DNA of 64,000 bases from Sinomicrobium kalidii (GTDB taxonomy: Bacteria; Bacteroidota; Bacteroidia; Flavobacteriales; Flavobacteriaceae): contig NZ_CP089211.1 in the NCBI RefSeq assembly GCF_021183825.1, positions 5,300,212-5,364,211 of the forward strand, given 5' to 3'. The notes under the pieces are model-generated. The model did no database searches, was not told the DNA's origin, and saw only the letters and a list, made by a program, of their open reading frames with translations. Positions 7,484 through 16,191 of the stretch are shown here, in pieces; position 1 is the first letter of the stretch; the number at the start of each line of letters is the position of its first letter. The translations under genes and the position numbers were made by a program.

Positions 7484-8719
7484 ATGGCAACAATACATCC
7501 CTTCAAAGCTGTTCGTCCCACCAAAGACAAGGCAAGCCTGGTGGCCTCCCGTTCTTATGAAAGCTATTCCAAAAAGGAAAGAGAAGCACGGTTAAAATAC
7601 AACCCGTATTGCTTTTTGCACATTATAAATCCCGGTTATAAATATCACCGGGAAGTCTCCGGGGAAAACCGTTTTAAACTCGTGCGGAACAGATATCTCG
7701 AATTCCGGGAAGACCACATTTTTATACAGGATGAAACCCCCTCTTTCTACATCTATAAACAGAAGACCAGAAAACATACGTTCTGTGGTATTTTGGGAGG
7801 GGCAAGTGCAGAAGATTACAAAAACAATGTCATTAAAAAGCACGAAGCCACCATACAATCCCGCGAAGAGTTGTTTATGGAGTACCTGAAAACGGTAGGG
7901 TTTAATACGGAACCGGTCCTGCTCACCTATCCGGACAATAACCTTATTGACAATATTGTAAATGAGGTTACTTCAACCGATGCTGAATATGAATTTACAA
8001 CAACGGACAGGGTAACACATTATCTCTGGAAGCTTTCCGACCCGGAAAAGATAAGTGCCGTTCAAGAGGAATTCGGGAACATGGGCGATGTGTATATCGC
8101 AGACGGGCACCACCGGTCGGCATCTTCGTATTTACTGGCGGAAAATCTGAAGAAAGAGAATCCGGGACATACAGGCAGGGAAGCATATAACTTTTTTATG
8201 AGTTTCTTTATACCCGAATCCAACCTGAAGATCTACGAGTTTAACCGTATGATAAAGGGATTGAACGGACTTTCCAAAGAAGATTTCCTCATAAAACTGG
8301 ACGAATGGTACCGTATTGAAAACCGGGGATCGGAGCTTTACCTGCCGTCAAAAAAACACCACTTTACGATGTACCTGGACGGTGAATTCTATTCGCTCTA
8401 CCTAAGGAAGACGATTTACGACTTTACCGACTCCCTGAGTACGCTGGACACACAGTTGCTTTACAAGACCGTTCTGGACCCGATACTCGGCATAAAAGAC
8501 CTCCGTAACGACGATCGTATCGCCTACGGTTGCGGCAAAAACAATGTTGTGGAAATGAAATCGTTAATTGACAAAGGCAAATATACGGTTGGTTTCGGCA
8601 TGCTGCCCGTAACCATGGAGGAAATAAAGAAAATAGCGGACGAAGGCCTTCAAATGCCTCCCAAGAGCACTTATATCGATCCCAAACTGCGGAGTGGAAT
8701 AACAATCTATGAATTTTAA
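7484..8719 (+). CDS. DUF1015 family protein
   Basis: Member of a widespread but functionally uncharacterised family (DUF1015), often found near serine or lipid metabolism genes. The 411-residue product begins MATIHPFKAVRPTKDKASLV, the usual start of the family; the frame is open further upstream to 7439 but the added residues are not family-like. Conserved features include VYIADGHHRSASSY around residue 200 and LDTQLLYKTVLDPILGI towards the C-terminus. No signal peptide or membrane segment is seen, so it is probably cytoplasmic. The next gene, yggS-like, starts 17 bases after its stop, which suggests co-transcription. Confidence 0.9.
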   Translation: MATIHPFKAVRPTKDKASLVASRSYESYSKKEREARLKYNPYCFLHIINPGYKYHREVSGENRFKLVRNRYLEFREDHIFIQDETPSFYIYKQKTRKHTFCGILGGASAEDYKNNVIKKHEATIQSREELFMEYLKTVGFNTEPVLLTYPDNNLIDNIVNEVTSTDAEYEFTTTDRVTHYLWKLSDPEKISAVQEEFGNMGDVYIADGHHRSASSYLLAENLKKENPGHTGREAYNFFMSFFIPESNLKIYEFNRMIKGLNGLSKEDFLIKLDEWYRIENRGSELYLPSKKHHFTMYLDGEFYSLYLRKTIYDFTDSLSTLDTQLLYKTVLDPILGIKDLRNDDRIAYGCGKNNVVEMKSLIDKGKYTVGFGMLPVTMEEIKKIADEGLQMPPKSTYIDPKLRSGITIYEF

Positions 8720-8736
8720 CCCTGAATTCTGAAAAA

Positions 8737-9396
8737 ATGAGCATATCCGAAAACCTCAGAAACCTGAAGAACGAACTTCCCGAACACGTCAGCCTGGTTG
8801 CGGTATCCAAGACCAAGCCCGTAAGTGACCTTATGGAAGCTTACCGGGCAGGGCAACGGATCTTCGGAGAAAATAAGGTCCAGGAAATGACCGAAAAATG
8901 GCAGGAAATGCCCAAAGATGTGGAGTGGCACATGATCGGTCATGTACAACGGAACAAGGTAAAATACATGGCCGAATACGTTTCCCTCATACACGGTGTG
9001 GACAGCCTGAAACTCCTGAAGGAAATCGAAAAACAGGCCGGAAAACATCAAAGGGTCATTCCGTGTCTCCTGCAAATTCACATTGCGGAAGAAGAGACCA
9101 AATTCGGGATGGATGAAGGAGAAGCCATGGCCCTGTTACAATCCGAAGAAGTACAGGCCATGAAACACGTAAAGATCATCGGGTTTATGGGCATGGCCAC
9201 ATTTACAGAAGATCAGGCCCAGATAAAAAAGGAATTTCAGACACTCAAAGCCCTTTTCGACAAAGTTTCCGCCGAAAGACCGGAAATACAGGTCCTTTCA
9301 ATGGGAATGAGCGGTGATTATGTCACGGCCGTGGCATGTGGCAGCACAATGGTTCGGATAGGAAATAGTATATTTGGAGCGCGAAATTATCATTGA
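8737..9396 (+). CDS. YggS family pyridoxal phosphate homeostasis protein
   Basis: PLP-binding protein with a single alanine-racemase-like barrel; members buffer and deliver free PLP and influence amino acid and keto acid pools rather than catalysing a known reaction. The 219-residue length is typical. The PLP-binding lysine lies in the N-terminal VSLVAVSKTKPVSD segment and the phosphate-binding C-terminal region is LSMGMSGDYVTAVACGSTMVRIGNSIFG. FGENKVQEM and the WHMIGHVQRNKVKY motif are also present. It is 17 bases downstream of the DUF1015 gene. YggS defects in other bacteria disturb valine and isoleucine metabolism, but any functional link with the ilv operon here is speculative. Confidence 0.95.
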   Translation: MSISENLRNLKNELPEHVSLVAVSKTKPVSDLMEAYRAGQRIFGENKVQEMTEKWQEMPKDVEWHMIGHVQRNKVKYMAEYVSLIHGVDSLKLLKEIEKQAGKHQRVIPCLLQIHIAEEETKFGMDEGEAMALLQSEEVQAMKHVKIIGFMGMATFTEDQAQIKKEFQTLKALFDKVSAERPEIQVLSMGMSGDYVTAVACGSTMVRIGNSIFGARNYH

Positions 9397-9460
9397 TTTC
9401 ATAGAAAACAAGGTGGGAAACCTGCCTTAAAATCGATAATCCCCATCGGGAAAAAGGTGT

Positions 9461-10846
9461 ATGTACGCTATTTTAGACATAGAAACCACAGGAGGACAAT
9501 ACAACGAAGAAGGCATTACGGAAATTGCCATTTACAAATATGACGGACATAAGGTAACGGACCGTTTTATCAGCCTGGTCAACCCGGAACGGGAAATACA
9601 GCCTTTTGTAGTCAACCTGACGGGAATCAACAATACCATGCTAAGATCGGCCCCGAAGTTTTATGAAGTGGCCAAGCGGATCGTGGAGATAACGGAGGAC
9701 TGTATCCTCGTAGCCCACAACGCCCAATTCGATTACCGGATATTGCGGACGGAGTTTCAACGGCTGGGTTTCGAGTACCAAAGGAAAACCATATGCACCG
9801 TGGAACTTTCACAAAAACTCATCCCGGAAGCAGATTCCTACAGCCTGGGCAAACTGGTACGTTCGCTCGGCATCCCGGTTAGCGATAGACACCGGGCCAG
9901 CGGGGATGCACAGGCCACAGTAAAGCTCTTTAAGCTGCTCCTTGCCAAGGACCAGTCCAAAGAGATCGTCAGGGCAAGTATAAAATCAGAAAACACGGGC
10001 ACCCTTTCCCCCAAACTCCTTAATATTGTTGAACAACTCCCGGAAAAGGTAGGCGTTTATTACATTCACAGGGAAGACGGGGGCATTATTTACATAGGCA
10101 AGAGCAAGAACATAAAGCGTCGGGTCAATCAACACTTTGCCCGGACGGCCAAAAAGGCAAGGCTTATCCAGAAAGAGGTCGTAGCCGTGACCTATGAAGA
10201 AACCGGGAACGAACTGATAGCCCTGCTCAAGGAAAATGAAGAAATAAAAAAGAACCAGCCCAAATACAACCGGTCCAGAAAGCGAAAACTGTTCGCTTAC
10301 GGCCTGTTTCAGCAAAAAAACGAACACGGTTACACCGAATTGTTCACCGACCGGCTGAAAAACAACCGCTCTTCGGCACTGAGAAAACCCGTAGCCACCT
10401 TTACTTCAATCCACGAAGCAAAAAATACGCTGTACAAACTCACCGAAGAGTTTGAGCTGTGCAATAAACTCACCGGATTGTCGGATGCCAAAAAACACTG
10501 TTTCAACTACTCCATCCAAAAATGCAAGGGGGCCTGTATAAACCTGGAATCGACCGGAGAATACAACGAACGGGCAGAAAACGCAGTAAAAAAATACAGT
10601 TACCCACACAACAACATGCTTATCATCGACAAGGGAAGAGAAACCGGAGAGCGGAGTGTTGTGATGATCGAAAAATCTGAATTCAAAGGTATTGCGTTTT
10701 ATGATTTAAACTATCAGATTAACAATATAGATATCCTGAAACAAGTCCTTACCCCCATGAAAAACAATGCCGACGCCAGGCATATTATTCAAATGTACCT
10801 GCGCAAGAACAACGGGTATAAGATCATCGAATATTCACAAAAATGA
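9461..10846 (+). CDS. DEDDh exonuclease / GIY-YIG nuclease fusion protein
   Basis: A two-domain nuclease of 461 residues. Residues 1-165 are a DnaQ-like 3'-5' exonuclease: Asp6 and Glu8 in LDIETTGG, Asp91 in HNAQFDYRIL, and His144/Asp149 in HRASGDA. Residues 190-265 are a GIY-YIG endonuclease domain (GVYYIHREDGG, IIYIGKSKNIKRRVNQHF) ending with the catalytic-type glutamate in GNELIALLKENEEIKKNQPKYN. This resembles UvrC/Cho-type incision domains, so a DNA repair role is plausible. The last 190 residues include Cys-containing segments (LCNKLTGLSDAKKHCFNY, KCKGAC) as in UvrC/Cho homologues. The downstream gene begins 10 bases after the stop codon. Confidence 0.9.
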   Translation: MYAILDIETTGGQYNEEGITEIAIYKYDGHKVTDRFISLVNPEREIQPFVVNLTGINNTMLRSAPKFYEVAKRIVEITEDCILVAHNAQFDYRILRTEFQRLGFEYQRKTICTVELSQKLIPEADSYSLGKLVRSLGIPVSDRHRASGDAQATVKLFKLLLAKDQSKEIVRASIKSENTGTLSPKLLNIVEQLPEKVGVYYIHREDGGIIYIGKSKNIKRRVNQHFARTAKKARLIQKEVVAVTYEETGNELIALLKENEEIKKNQPKYNRSRKRKLFAYGLFQQKNEHGYTELFTDRLKNNRSSALRKPVATFTSIHEAKNTLYKLTEEFELCNKLTGLSDAKKHCFNYSIQKCKGACINLESTGEYNERAENAVKKYSYPHNNMLIIDKGRETGERSVVMIEKSEFKGIAFYDLNYQINNIDILKQVLTPMKNNADARHIIQMYLRKNNGYKIIEYSQK

Positions 10847-10856
10847 TAAAAGGGTT

Positions 10857-12845
10857 ATGATCCAGCCAAAATTACTCACCGTTCTATTACTGTTCTTTCT
10901 TCCTGTTTCTCACGCACAAAATGCCGAAAAGGAATTTACCTTTGGCAGTGTGGCACCGGAGCACCTGACCATGTCCAGCCATGAAAAGGACACCACAGCA
11001 AATGCCCTTGTCCTGTATGAAAAAGGAACCTCCAAAATCGAAAAGAACGGATTTGGAGAGCCCGTCCTCTCCACGGAAATTATCCGGCGAATCAAAATAT
11101 TTAAAAAAGAGGGCCTGGACCGGGCCACTATAGAAATTCCAATTCGAAAATCGCTGGAAAGCAAGGAAAAGGAACGTTTTGTAGAAGCCGAAGCGATTTC
11201 CATAAACACAGACCGCACCGTGCAGAGGCTGGATGAAAAGGACATTTTTACCGAAAATGTCAGCGAAACCCATAACCTGGTCAAATTCACGGTCCCGAAC
11301 GTACAGGAAGGCGCAGTGATCGATTACAGGTACAAGATAGAGTCTCCCTTTTTCTACAATTTCAGATCCTGGATGTTTCAATGGGACATTCCCAAACTAT
11401 ACAGCAGGTTTTCCACCAGTATTCCTGCGAATTACAAATACAATATAAAGCTGACCGGCTTTTTAAAACTCGACCATAAAGAAGCTGTACTGAAAAAGGA
11501 CTGTTTTTACTTTCAGGGACTGGGCACTGCCGACTGTGCGGTCAGTACTTACATCATGAAAGATATTCCCGCGTTTAAGGAAGAAGATTACATGACCTCC
11601 AAATACAACTACCTGTCTTCCATAAACTATGAACTTGAAACCTTTGAAGGTTTTGACGGCATGGAAAAAAAGTTTACCCGGAGCTGGAAGGATGTGGACA
11701 AGGAAATCAAGTACCGGGAAGAAATCGGCAGGCAGGCCAGGAAAACATCGTATTTCAAAAGACTGATCCCCCCGGAGGTCTCTGTGCTGCCACAGGGAGT
11801 GGAAAAGGCCAAAAAAATATACTATTCCCTGCAGGAGCAACTGTTCTGGAATAAGAAAAATTATATCTTCACCCGGGTCGACGTCAAGGATGCTTTCAAA
11901 AGAAAATCGGGCAGCAATGCCGAACTCAATCTTATCCTCCTTAATTTTTTAAAGGCAAGCGGGTTTAAAGCGGAGTTTATGCTGCTGTCTACCCGTAACA
12001 ACGGATTTGCCACGAAGTTATACCCCATCATTTCCGATTTTAATTACCTGGTAGTGAAACTGGATATTGAAAAAATGAGTTTTTTACTGGACATCACCGA
12101 TAAGAACCTGCCCTTTGGCGTACTCCCTTTCCGGGCACTCAATGGCTACGGAAGGGTTATGGATATGGACAACGGAAGTTACTGGCAGAACATTACTCCC
12201 GTGAACAATACACAAACCTATGTAACCACACGGATTATATTTTCTGAAGACGAGCCTGCAAAAATAAGGACCCGAGAAGTGTGTTCCTGGTATCACGCCT
12301 TGTCCAAAAGAAAGAAAGTGCAGGATATCCCGGAAAAAGAGTATATGGAATCCCTCCGGGACCGGTATGACAAGGAAGGTGTCTTTGTCCTGGACGAATA
12401 CACCATGCACAACAAGAAAGACCCGGAAAAACAATTTGTTGAGGACTATTCGTTCCGCATGGCCGAAACCCCGGTCTCTGACATCTTGTTTTTCAATCCG
12501 TTCGTAGTGGAGAAAGTAAAGGAGAACCCCTTTACCCTGGACGAAAGAACCTATCCCGTGGATTTTGGCTACCCTTTTTCATACATTCACCTGATCACCA
12601 TAGACTTCGGGGAGCATTATCAACTCAAGGAAATACCGAAGAGCAAAATAATGAAACTGCCGGATAACTCGGGGAACCTGACTTACAAGACTTCCCGGAA
12701 CGGAAATACACTTATGCTCAATGTACGTCTGAGCCTGAAAAAGCCCCTGTACAGCCCGGTGGAATACGAAGGGTTGAAAAAAATATATTCGGAACTCATA
12801 TCTTTACAACATAAACAACCTGTCGTATTAGAACGAAAACTGTGA
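10857..12845 (+). CDS. DUF3857 / transglutaminase-like domain secreted protein
   Basis: Predicted exported protein of 662 residues, starting MIQPKLLTVLLLFFLPVSHAQ, a clear signal peptide; the reading frame is open 90 bases further upstream but that overlaps the preceding gene and would bury the signal. The N-terminal half (ALVLYEKGTSKIEK to the VPNVQEGAVIDYRYKIESP region) matches DUF3857. The centre (residues about 330-390) has a transglutaminase-like fold, but the place of the usual catalytic Cys reads KSGSNAELNLILLNFL, so it is probably not an active transglutaminase. Function is unknown. Its stop codon overlaps the GTG start of the K+ channel gene by four bases. Confidence 0.85.
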   Translation: MIQPKLLTVLLLFFLPVSHAQNAEKEFTFGSVAPEHLTMSSHEKDTTANALVLYEKGTSKIEKNGFGEPVLSTEIIRRIKIFKKEGLDRATIEIPIRKSLESKEKERFVEAEAISINTDRTVQRLDEKDIFTENVSETHNLVKFTVPNVQEGAVIDYRYKIESPFFYNFRSWMFQWDIPKLYSRFSTSIPANYKYNIKLTGFLKLDHKEAVLKKDCFYFQGLGTADCAVSTYIMKDIPAFKEEDYMTSKYNYLSSINYELETFEGFDGMEKKFTRSWKDVDKEIKYREEIGRQARKTSYFKRLIPPEVSVLPQGVEKAKKIYYSLQEQLFWNKKNYIFTRVDVKDAFKRKSGSNAELNLILLNFLKASGFKAEFMLLSTRNNGFATKLYPIISDFNYLVVKLDIEKMSFLLDITDKNLPFGVLPFRALNGYGRVMDMDNGSYWQNITPVNNTQTYVTTRIIFSEDEPAKIRTREVCSWYHALSKRKKVQDIPEKEYMESLRDRYDKEGVFVLDEYTMHNKKDPEKQFVEDYSFRMAETPVSDILFFNPFVVEKVKENPFTLDERTYPVDFGYPFSYIHLITIDFGEHYQLKEIPKSKIMKLPDNSGNLTYKTSRNGNTLMLNVRLSLKKPLYSPVEYEGLKKIYSELISLQHKQPVVLERKL

Positions 12846-13717
12846 AAGAAACCAAGTCAAGATACGAAATATGGAAGCAAAAGGCCCATATTGTCATATA
12901 TGGTACCAATACACCGGCCGGGAGGTGGTTTGATATTTGTATACTCATATTGATACTTCTCAGTATTCTGGTGGTAATGCTGGAAAGTGTTGAAGAGATC
13001 GACCGCAAATACCACGATATCCTGCTCATCACCGAATGGATTATCACCATACTGTTTACCATAGAGTATTTCATGCGTATAATCACTATGAAGAACCCCT
13101 GGAAGTATATACTTAGCTTCTACGGAATCATTGACCTGGTGGCCATACTTCCCATGTATCTCTCCTATTTTGTTACCGGCACCCATGTATTAGCCACAGT
13201 TCGTTCGCTGCGCTTGTTGCGTGTATTTCGTATTATGAAACTCATGCGGTTTATCGGAGAAGCTTCCCAGTTGAGAACTGCCCTTAAAGCAAGCCGCACC
13301 AAAATAGCAGTCTTCCTGTACGCGGTACTTATTATTTCCGTCGTTATCGGTTCTCTCATGTTTGTCATAGAAGGCGAAGAAAACGGGTTTACCAGTATTC
13401 CCAGGAGCATTTACTGGACTATTGTAACACTTACCACCGTGGGATATGGTGACATTGCACCCCAAACCGAACTCGGGCAGTTTATCGCCGTATTTATTAT
13501 GATACTGGGGTATGGTATAATTGCCGTACCTACAGGCATAGTTACCGTTGAGTACGCAAAATCGCGGCCACAGGAAAGCGACAAAACAATCCTTCAAGAG
13601 GAAAGTCCGAAGATATGTAACCAATGCAATACTGAAAATTACAACACAAAAGCCCGGTATTGTTATCACTGTGGAAACCCACTGTTCCTGCCGGAAAGGG
13701 ATGTCCGGGAACCGTAG
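12842..13717 (+). CDS. Voltage-gated K+ channel-type ion transporter with C-terminal zinc ribbon
   Basis: Six-transmembrane ion channel of 291 residues. S1-S3 lie roughly at residues 30-110. The S4-like voltage sensor is RSLRLLRVFRIMKLMR (121-136), with arginines every third position, and the pore filter is TTVGYGD (198-204), the K+ signature. Unusually, the cytoplasmic tail ends in a compact Cys4 module, CNQC (259-262) and CYHC (274-277), a zinc-ribbon-like element. The gene starts with GTG at 12842, overlapping the preceding stop by four bases, so the two are probably translationally coupled. Channel identity is confident; voltage gating is likely; the role of the zinc ribbon is unknown. 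Confidence 0.93.
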   Translation: MKETKSRYEIWKQKAHIVIYGTNTPAGRWFDICILILILLSILVVMLESVEEIDRKYHDILLITEWIITILFTIEYFMRIITMKNPWKYILSFYGIIDLVAILPMYLSYFVTGTHVLATVRSLRLLRVFRIMKLMRFIGEASQLRTALKASRTKIAVFLYAVLIISVVIGSLMFVIEGEENGFTSIPRSIYWTIVTLTTVGYGDIAPQTELGQFIAVFIMILGYGIIAVPTGIVTVEYAKSRPQESDKTILQEESPKICNQCNTENYNTKARYCYHCGNPLFLPERDVREP

Positions 13718-13746
13718 ATCGACCGCTTTTTCAAATTTAATTGCCC

Positions 13747-13754
13747 TATTTTTG
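13747..13754 (+). promoter_or_regulatory. Candidate -7 box at the miaA start
   Basis: TATTTTTG matches TAnnTTTG. It overlaps the upstream GTG start candidate of miaA and predicts a transcription start near 13760, at the in-frame TTG. No clear TTG -33 element is seen at the ideal distance, so this is tentative. Confidence 0.35.
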
Positions 13755-14683
13755 TGTCCTTGAAAACGGAAAACACCAAATACCTGATTACAGTAGTAGG
13801 TCCGACGGCTATCGGAAAAACCGCCCTGGCCATTCAAATAGCCCGGCATTTCCGGACTGCGGTCCTCTCTTCCGATTCCCGGCAGTTTTACAGGGAAATG
13901 CACATCGGTACAGCTGTGCCTTCTCCGGAGGAATTACAGGCAGCGCCCCACTATTTCATTCAGCACAAAAGTATTCACGACAATTATTCGGTGGGAGATT
14001 TTGAAAGGGAAGCCCTGGATACACTCGGCAAACTCTTCCGTAACAATCAGGTGGTGGTGATGGCCGGTGGCAGCGGACTGTATGTCACTGCCGTGCTTAA
14101 AGGACTGGACGAGTTCCCCGAAGTAGATCCGAAAATCCGTGAACAACTCAACAGGGACCTTGAAGAAAAGGGCATTACCTACCTCCAAAAACAACTGGAA
14201 GAACTGGACCCCGTTTATTACAACCGTGTGGACCGTGAAAACCCGCACCGGCTTATCCGGGCACTGGAAATATGTGTGGGAACACAAAAGCCCTATTCCG
14301 CTTTTCTGTCGCAACCAACAAAAAAAAGGGAATTTACCCCGGTAACCATAGGCCTGACCGCAGAACGAAAAACGATCTACGAACAGATCAACCGCAGGGT
14401 GGATATTATGATGGAAAACGGACTGTTACAGGAAGCTGAATCCCTTCTCCCCTACAAACAGCTCAACGCATTGCAAACTGTAGGATATAAGGAGTTATTT
14501 GCCTATTTCGAAGGTCATTGTACGCTGAAATCTGCCATATCGGAAATCAAAAAAAATACCCGCCGCTTTGCCAAACGCCAGCTTACCTGGTTCCGGAAAC
14601 AGGACAATATAATCTGGTTTGATCATAAAGACGGCACCGGCAACATCTTTGAATACCTCTCCTCCCGTATGAGCAAGGATTGA
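13754..14683 (+). CDS. miaA: tRNA dimethylallyltransferase
   Basis: Transfers a dimethylallyl group to N6 of A37 in tRNAs reading codons that begin with U, including tRNA-Tyr, whose gene lies 172 bases downstream. The 309-residue product has the P-loop VVGPTAIGKTALA (residues 14-26), the SSDSRQFYREM substrate segment, and DRENPHRLIRALEI followed by the C-terminal KRQLTWFRKQ. The start is uncertain: GTG at 13754 gives a normal-length protein but overlaps a -7 promoter box; TTG at 13760 would give an almost leaderless mRNA and shorten the protein by two residues. A GC-rich hairpin with seven T follows the stop. Confidence 0.95.
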   Translation: MSLKTENTKYLITVVGPTAIGKTALAIQIARHFRTAVLSSDSRQFYREMHIGTAVPSPEELQAAPHYFIQHKSIHDNYSVGDFEREALDTLGKLFRNNQVVVMAGGSGLYVTAVLKGLDEFPEVDPKIREQLNRDLEEKGITYLQKQLEELDPVYYNRVDRENPHRLIRALEICVGTQKPYSAFLSQPTKKREFTPVTIGLTAERKTIYEQINRRVDIMMENGLLQEAESLLPYKQLNALQTVGYKELFAYFEGHCTLKSAISEIKKNTRRFAKRQLTWFRKQDNIIWFDHKDGTGNIFEYLSSRMSKD

Positions 14684-14694
14684 CCCCGGGGCTT

Positions 14695-14717
14695 TCCGGA
14701 GTTTCCCGGATTTTTTT
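14695..14717 (+). terminator. Intrinsic terminator after miaA
   Basis: TCCGG (14695-14699) pairs with CCGGA (14706-14710) around a 6-base loop, followed by TTTTTTT. The stem is short but GC-rich; it starts 12 bases after the stop codon. Confidence 0.6.
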
Positions 14718-14781
14718 CAGGCGAACGGTTTTCATATTCAAACAGTTGGATTTTTGGTGCGCAACTTCTGTTATTTTTGTC

Positions 14782-14811
14782 TTGCACAATCGCAAAACAG
14801 CGCTATATTTG
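14782..14811 (+). promoter_or_regulatory. Promoter of tRNA-Tyr
   Basis: TTG at 14782-14784 and TATATTTG at 14804-14811 are separated by exactly 19 bases, a near-perfect match to the Bacteroidota housekeeping promoter (TTG-N19-TAnnTTTG). It lies 45 bases upstream of the mature tRNA 5' end. Confidence 0.8.
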
Positions 14812-14813
14812 CA

Positions 14814-14844
14814 CCGTTCATTTGCCGGGTGAACGGATTTTTTT
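14814..14844 (+). terminator. Terminator-like hairpin in the tRNA-Tyr 5' leader
   Basis: CCGTTCA (14814-14820) pairs perfectly with TGAACGG (14830-14836) around a 9-base loop, followed by ATTTTTTT. It lies between the tRNA promoter and the mature tRNA, so if it terminates it would control tRNA-Tyr output; it may instead be a processing hairpin. Confidence 0.5.
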
Positions 14845-14855
14845 GAAAAAAGCAT

Positions 14856-14938
14856 GGGGAGATACTCAAGCGGCCAACGAGGACAGACTGTAAATCTGTT
14901 GGTTTTTACCTTCGCAGGTTCGAATCCTGCTCTCCCCA
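14856..14938 (+). tRNA. tRNA-Tyr (anticodon GTA)
   Basis: The acceptor stem GGGGAGA (14856-14862) pairs with TCTCCCC (14931-14937), with discriminator A at 14938; CCA is not encoded. The anticodon arm ACAGA-CTGTAAA-TCTGT carries GTA at 14890-14892. A long variable arm and a standard T arm (GCAGGTTCGAATCCTGC) make an 83-nt class II tRNA, as expected for bacterial tRNA-Tyr. It follows miaA, whose product modifies this class of tRNA. Confidence 0.97.
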
Positions 14939-15181
14939 CTTTCTGCCCCCCTTATTCTTCCGTGTATTCTTCATTTATTTGCTGTGTGTAACCATCCTCT
15001 CAGAACAGAACCTCACCGTTTTTATTGCATATTGTCAACCTGCTAATGGCGGCAGAATTTGTAGTTTTTTATAAATGTTAAAATTTTGTTAAAACATAGC
15101 ATTCTATTTAACACCGTATAACATCGCGATTTGTCTGCCGTTATAGAAGCGATTGAATCTTTAAATCAAATATTACAAACT

Positions 15182-16009
15182 ATGAAGAAAGCGATTATTG
15201 TAACTGTATTGGGTAGCGTTGTTCTTACTTCGTGTGTTTCCAAGAAGAAATACGTGGCACTTGAAGACGACCTGTCCAATACCAGAAGTACCTTGCAAAA
15301 GACCACCATGGAAAAAGAAGAGCTGGAGGACAAATTTGCAAAAATAGAAGCAAGAGTTGCTGAGTACAATGCCAAGATAAACTCGCTCAGAGAAGAAAGT
15401 GACGGAAAACTGGTACAAGTGGGCGACCTTGCCGTGATGTCAAACAAGACCAAGGAAAAAATGAGAGCCACACTGGCCAAGGTGGATCCTCAGGAACTGG
15501 AAAAGGCCCAGACCCTGGAAGATTCCATCAACCTGGCTATTTCCTATAACCTGAAGAATTCCATTACCGACGGTTCCAACAATGAGGACATCGATATTAA
15601 TGTAGACCAGACAGTGGTTATGATCAACGTATCCGATAAGCTGTTGTTCCGCAGCGGTAGCTACCACGTGAACCGCAAGGCATACGGACTTTTGGAAAAA
15701 CTCGCCAAAGTGATCAATTCCGAACCCAGCATGGACGTTATGGTAGAAGGCCATACCGACTCCCAGACTGTTAAAGAAGGGGCTTACATCAAAGACAACT
15801 GGGAGCTGAGTGTAGAGCGTTCCACCTCCATTATTCGCATTTTACAGGATAAATACGGTGTAAACCCCAAGCAACTGATTGCTGCGGGAAGGGGGAGCAA
15901 CATGCCCCTGGTAGATAACGATACTCCGGAAAACAGGGCCAAAAACAGGCGTACAAGGATAGTGATTATCCCTAACCTGGATAAGTTCTTCGCCCTGCTG
16001 GAATCTTAA
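15182..16009 (+). CDS. OmpA family lipoprotein
   Basis: Cell-envelope protein of 275 residues. It starts MKKAIIVTVLGSVVLTSC, a lipoprotein signal with the acylated Cys18; an upstream in-frame start at 15131 would bury the signal. Residues about 25-95 are heptad-rich and predicted coiled coil (LEDDLSNTRSTLQKTTMEKE). The C-terminal half is an OmpA peptidoglycan-binding domain, with VEGHTDSQTV, DNWELSVERSTSIIRIL and the RRTRIVI end. It probably tethers the outer membrane to peptidoglycan. It is a single gene closed by a strong terminator. Confidence 0.93.
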   Translation: MKKAIIVTVLGSVVLTSCVSKKKYVALEDDLSNTRSTLQKTTMEKEELEDKFAKIEARVAEYNAKINSLREESDGKLVQVGDLAVMSNKTKEKMRATLAKVDPQELEKAQTLEDSINLAISYNLKNSITDGSNNEDIDINVDQTVVMINVSDKLLFRSGSYHVNRKAYGLLEKLAKVINSEPSMDVMVEGHTDSQTVKEGAYIKDNWELSVERSTSIIRILQDKYGVNPKQLIAAGRGSNMPLVDNDTPENRAKNRRTRIVIIPNLDKFFALLES

Positions 16010-16044
16010 TCTGCCTTACACTTTAAATACACAATGGACAACAA

Positions 16045-16077
16045 CCGCCCGGAACTCATTTTCCGGGCGGTTTTTTT
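16045..16077 (+). terminator. Intrinsic terminator after the OmpA gene
   Basis: CCGCCCGGAA (16045-16054) pairs perfectly with TTCCGGGCGG (16061-16070) around a 6-base loop, followed by seven T. It starts 36 bases after the stop codon. Confidence 0.92.
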
Positions 16078-16191
16078 ATGCCCGTATTTCCCTTAAAAAT
16101 CATTTTTACGAGAAACCATCCCCGTAATCGACCGGGAGCTCGATAATAATTTGTAATTTTCATACCGGATAAACCAAAAACCCCGTAATTC

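Noticed and set aside
16142..16160. TAATTTG words upstream of several genes (also near 7447, 24230 and 42801) as -7 boxes
   Set aside because: They lack one base relative to TAnnTTTG and no TTG is at the right distance; too weak to annotate.
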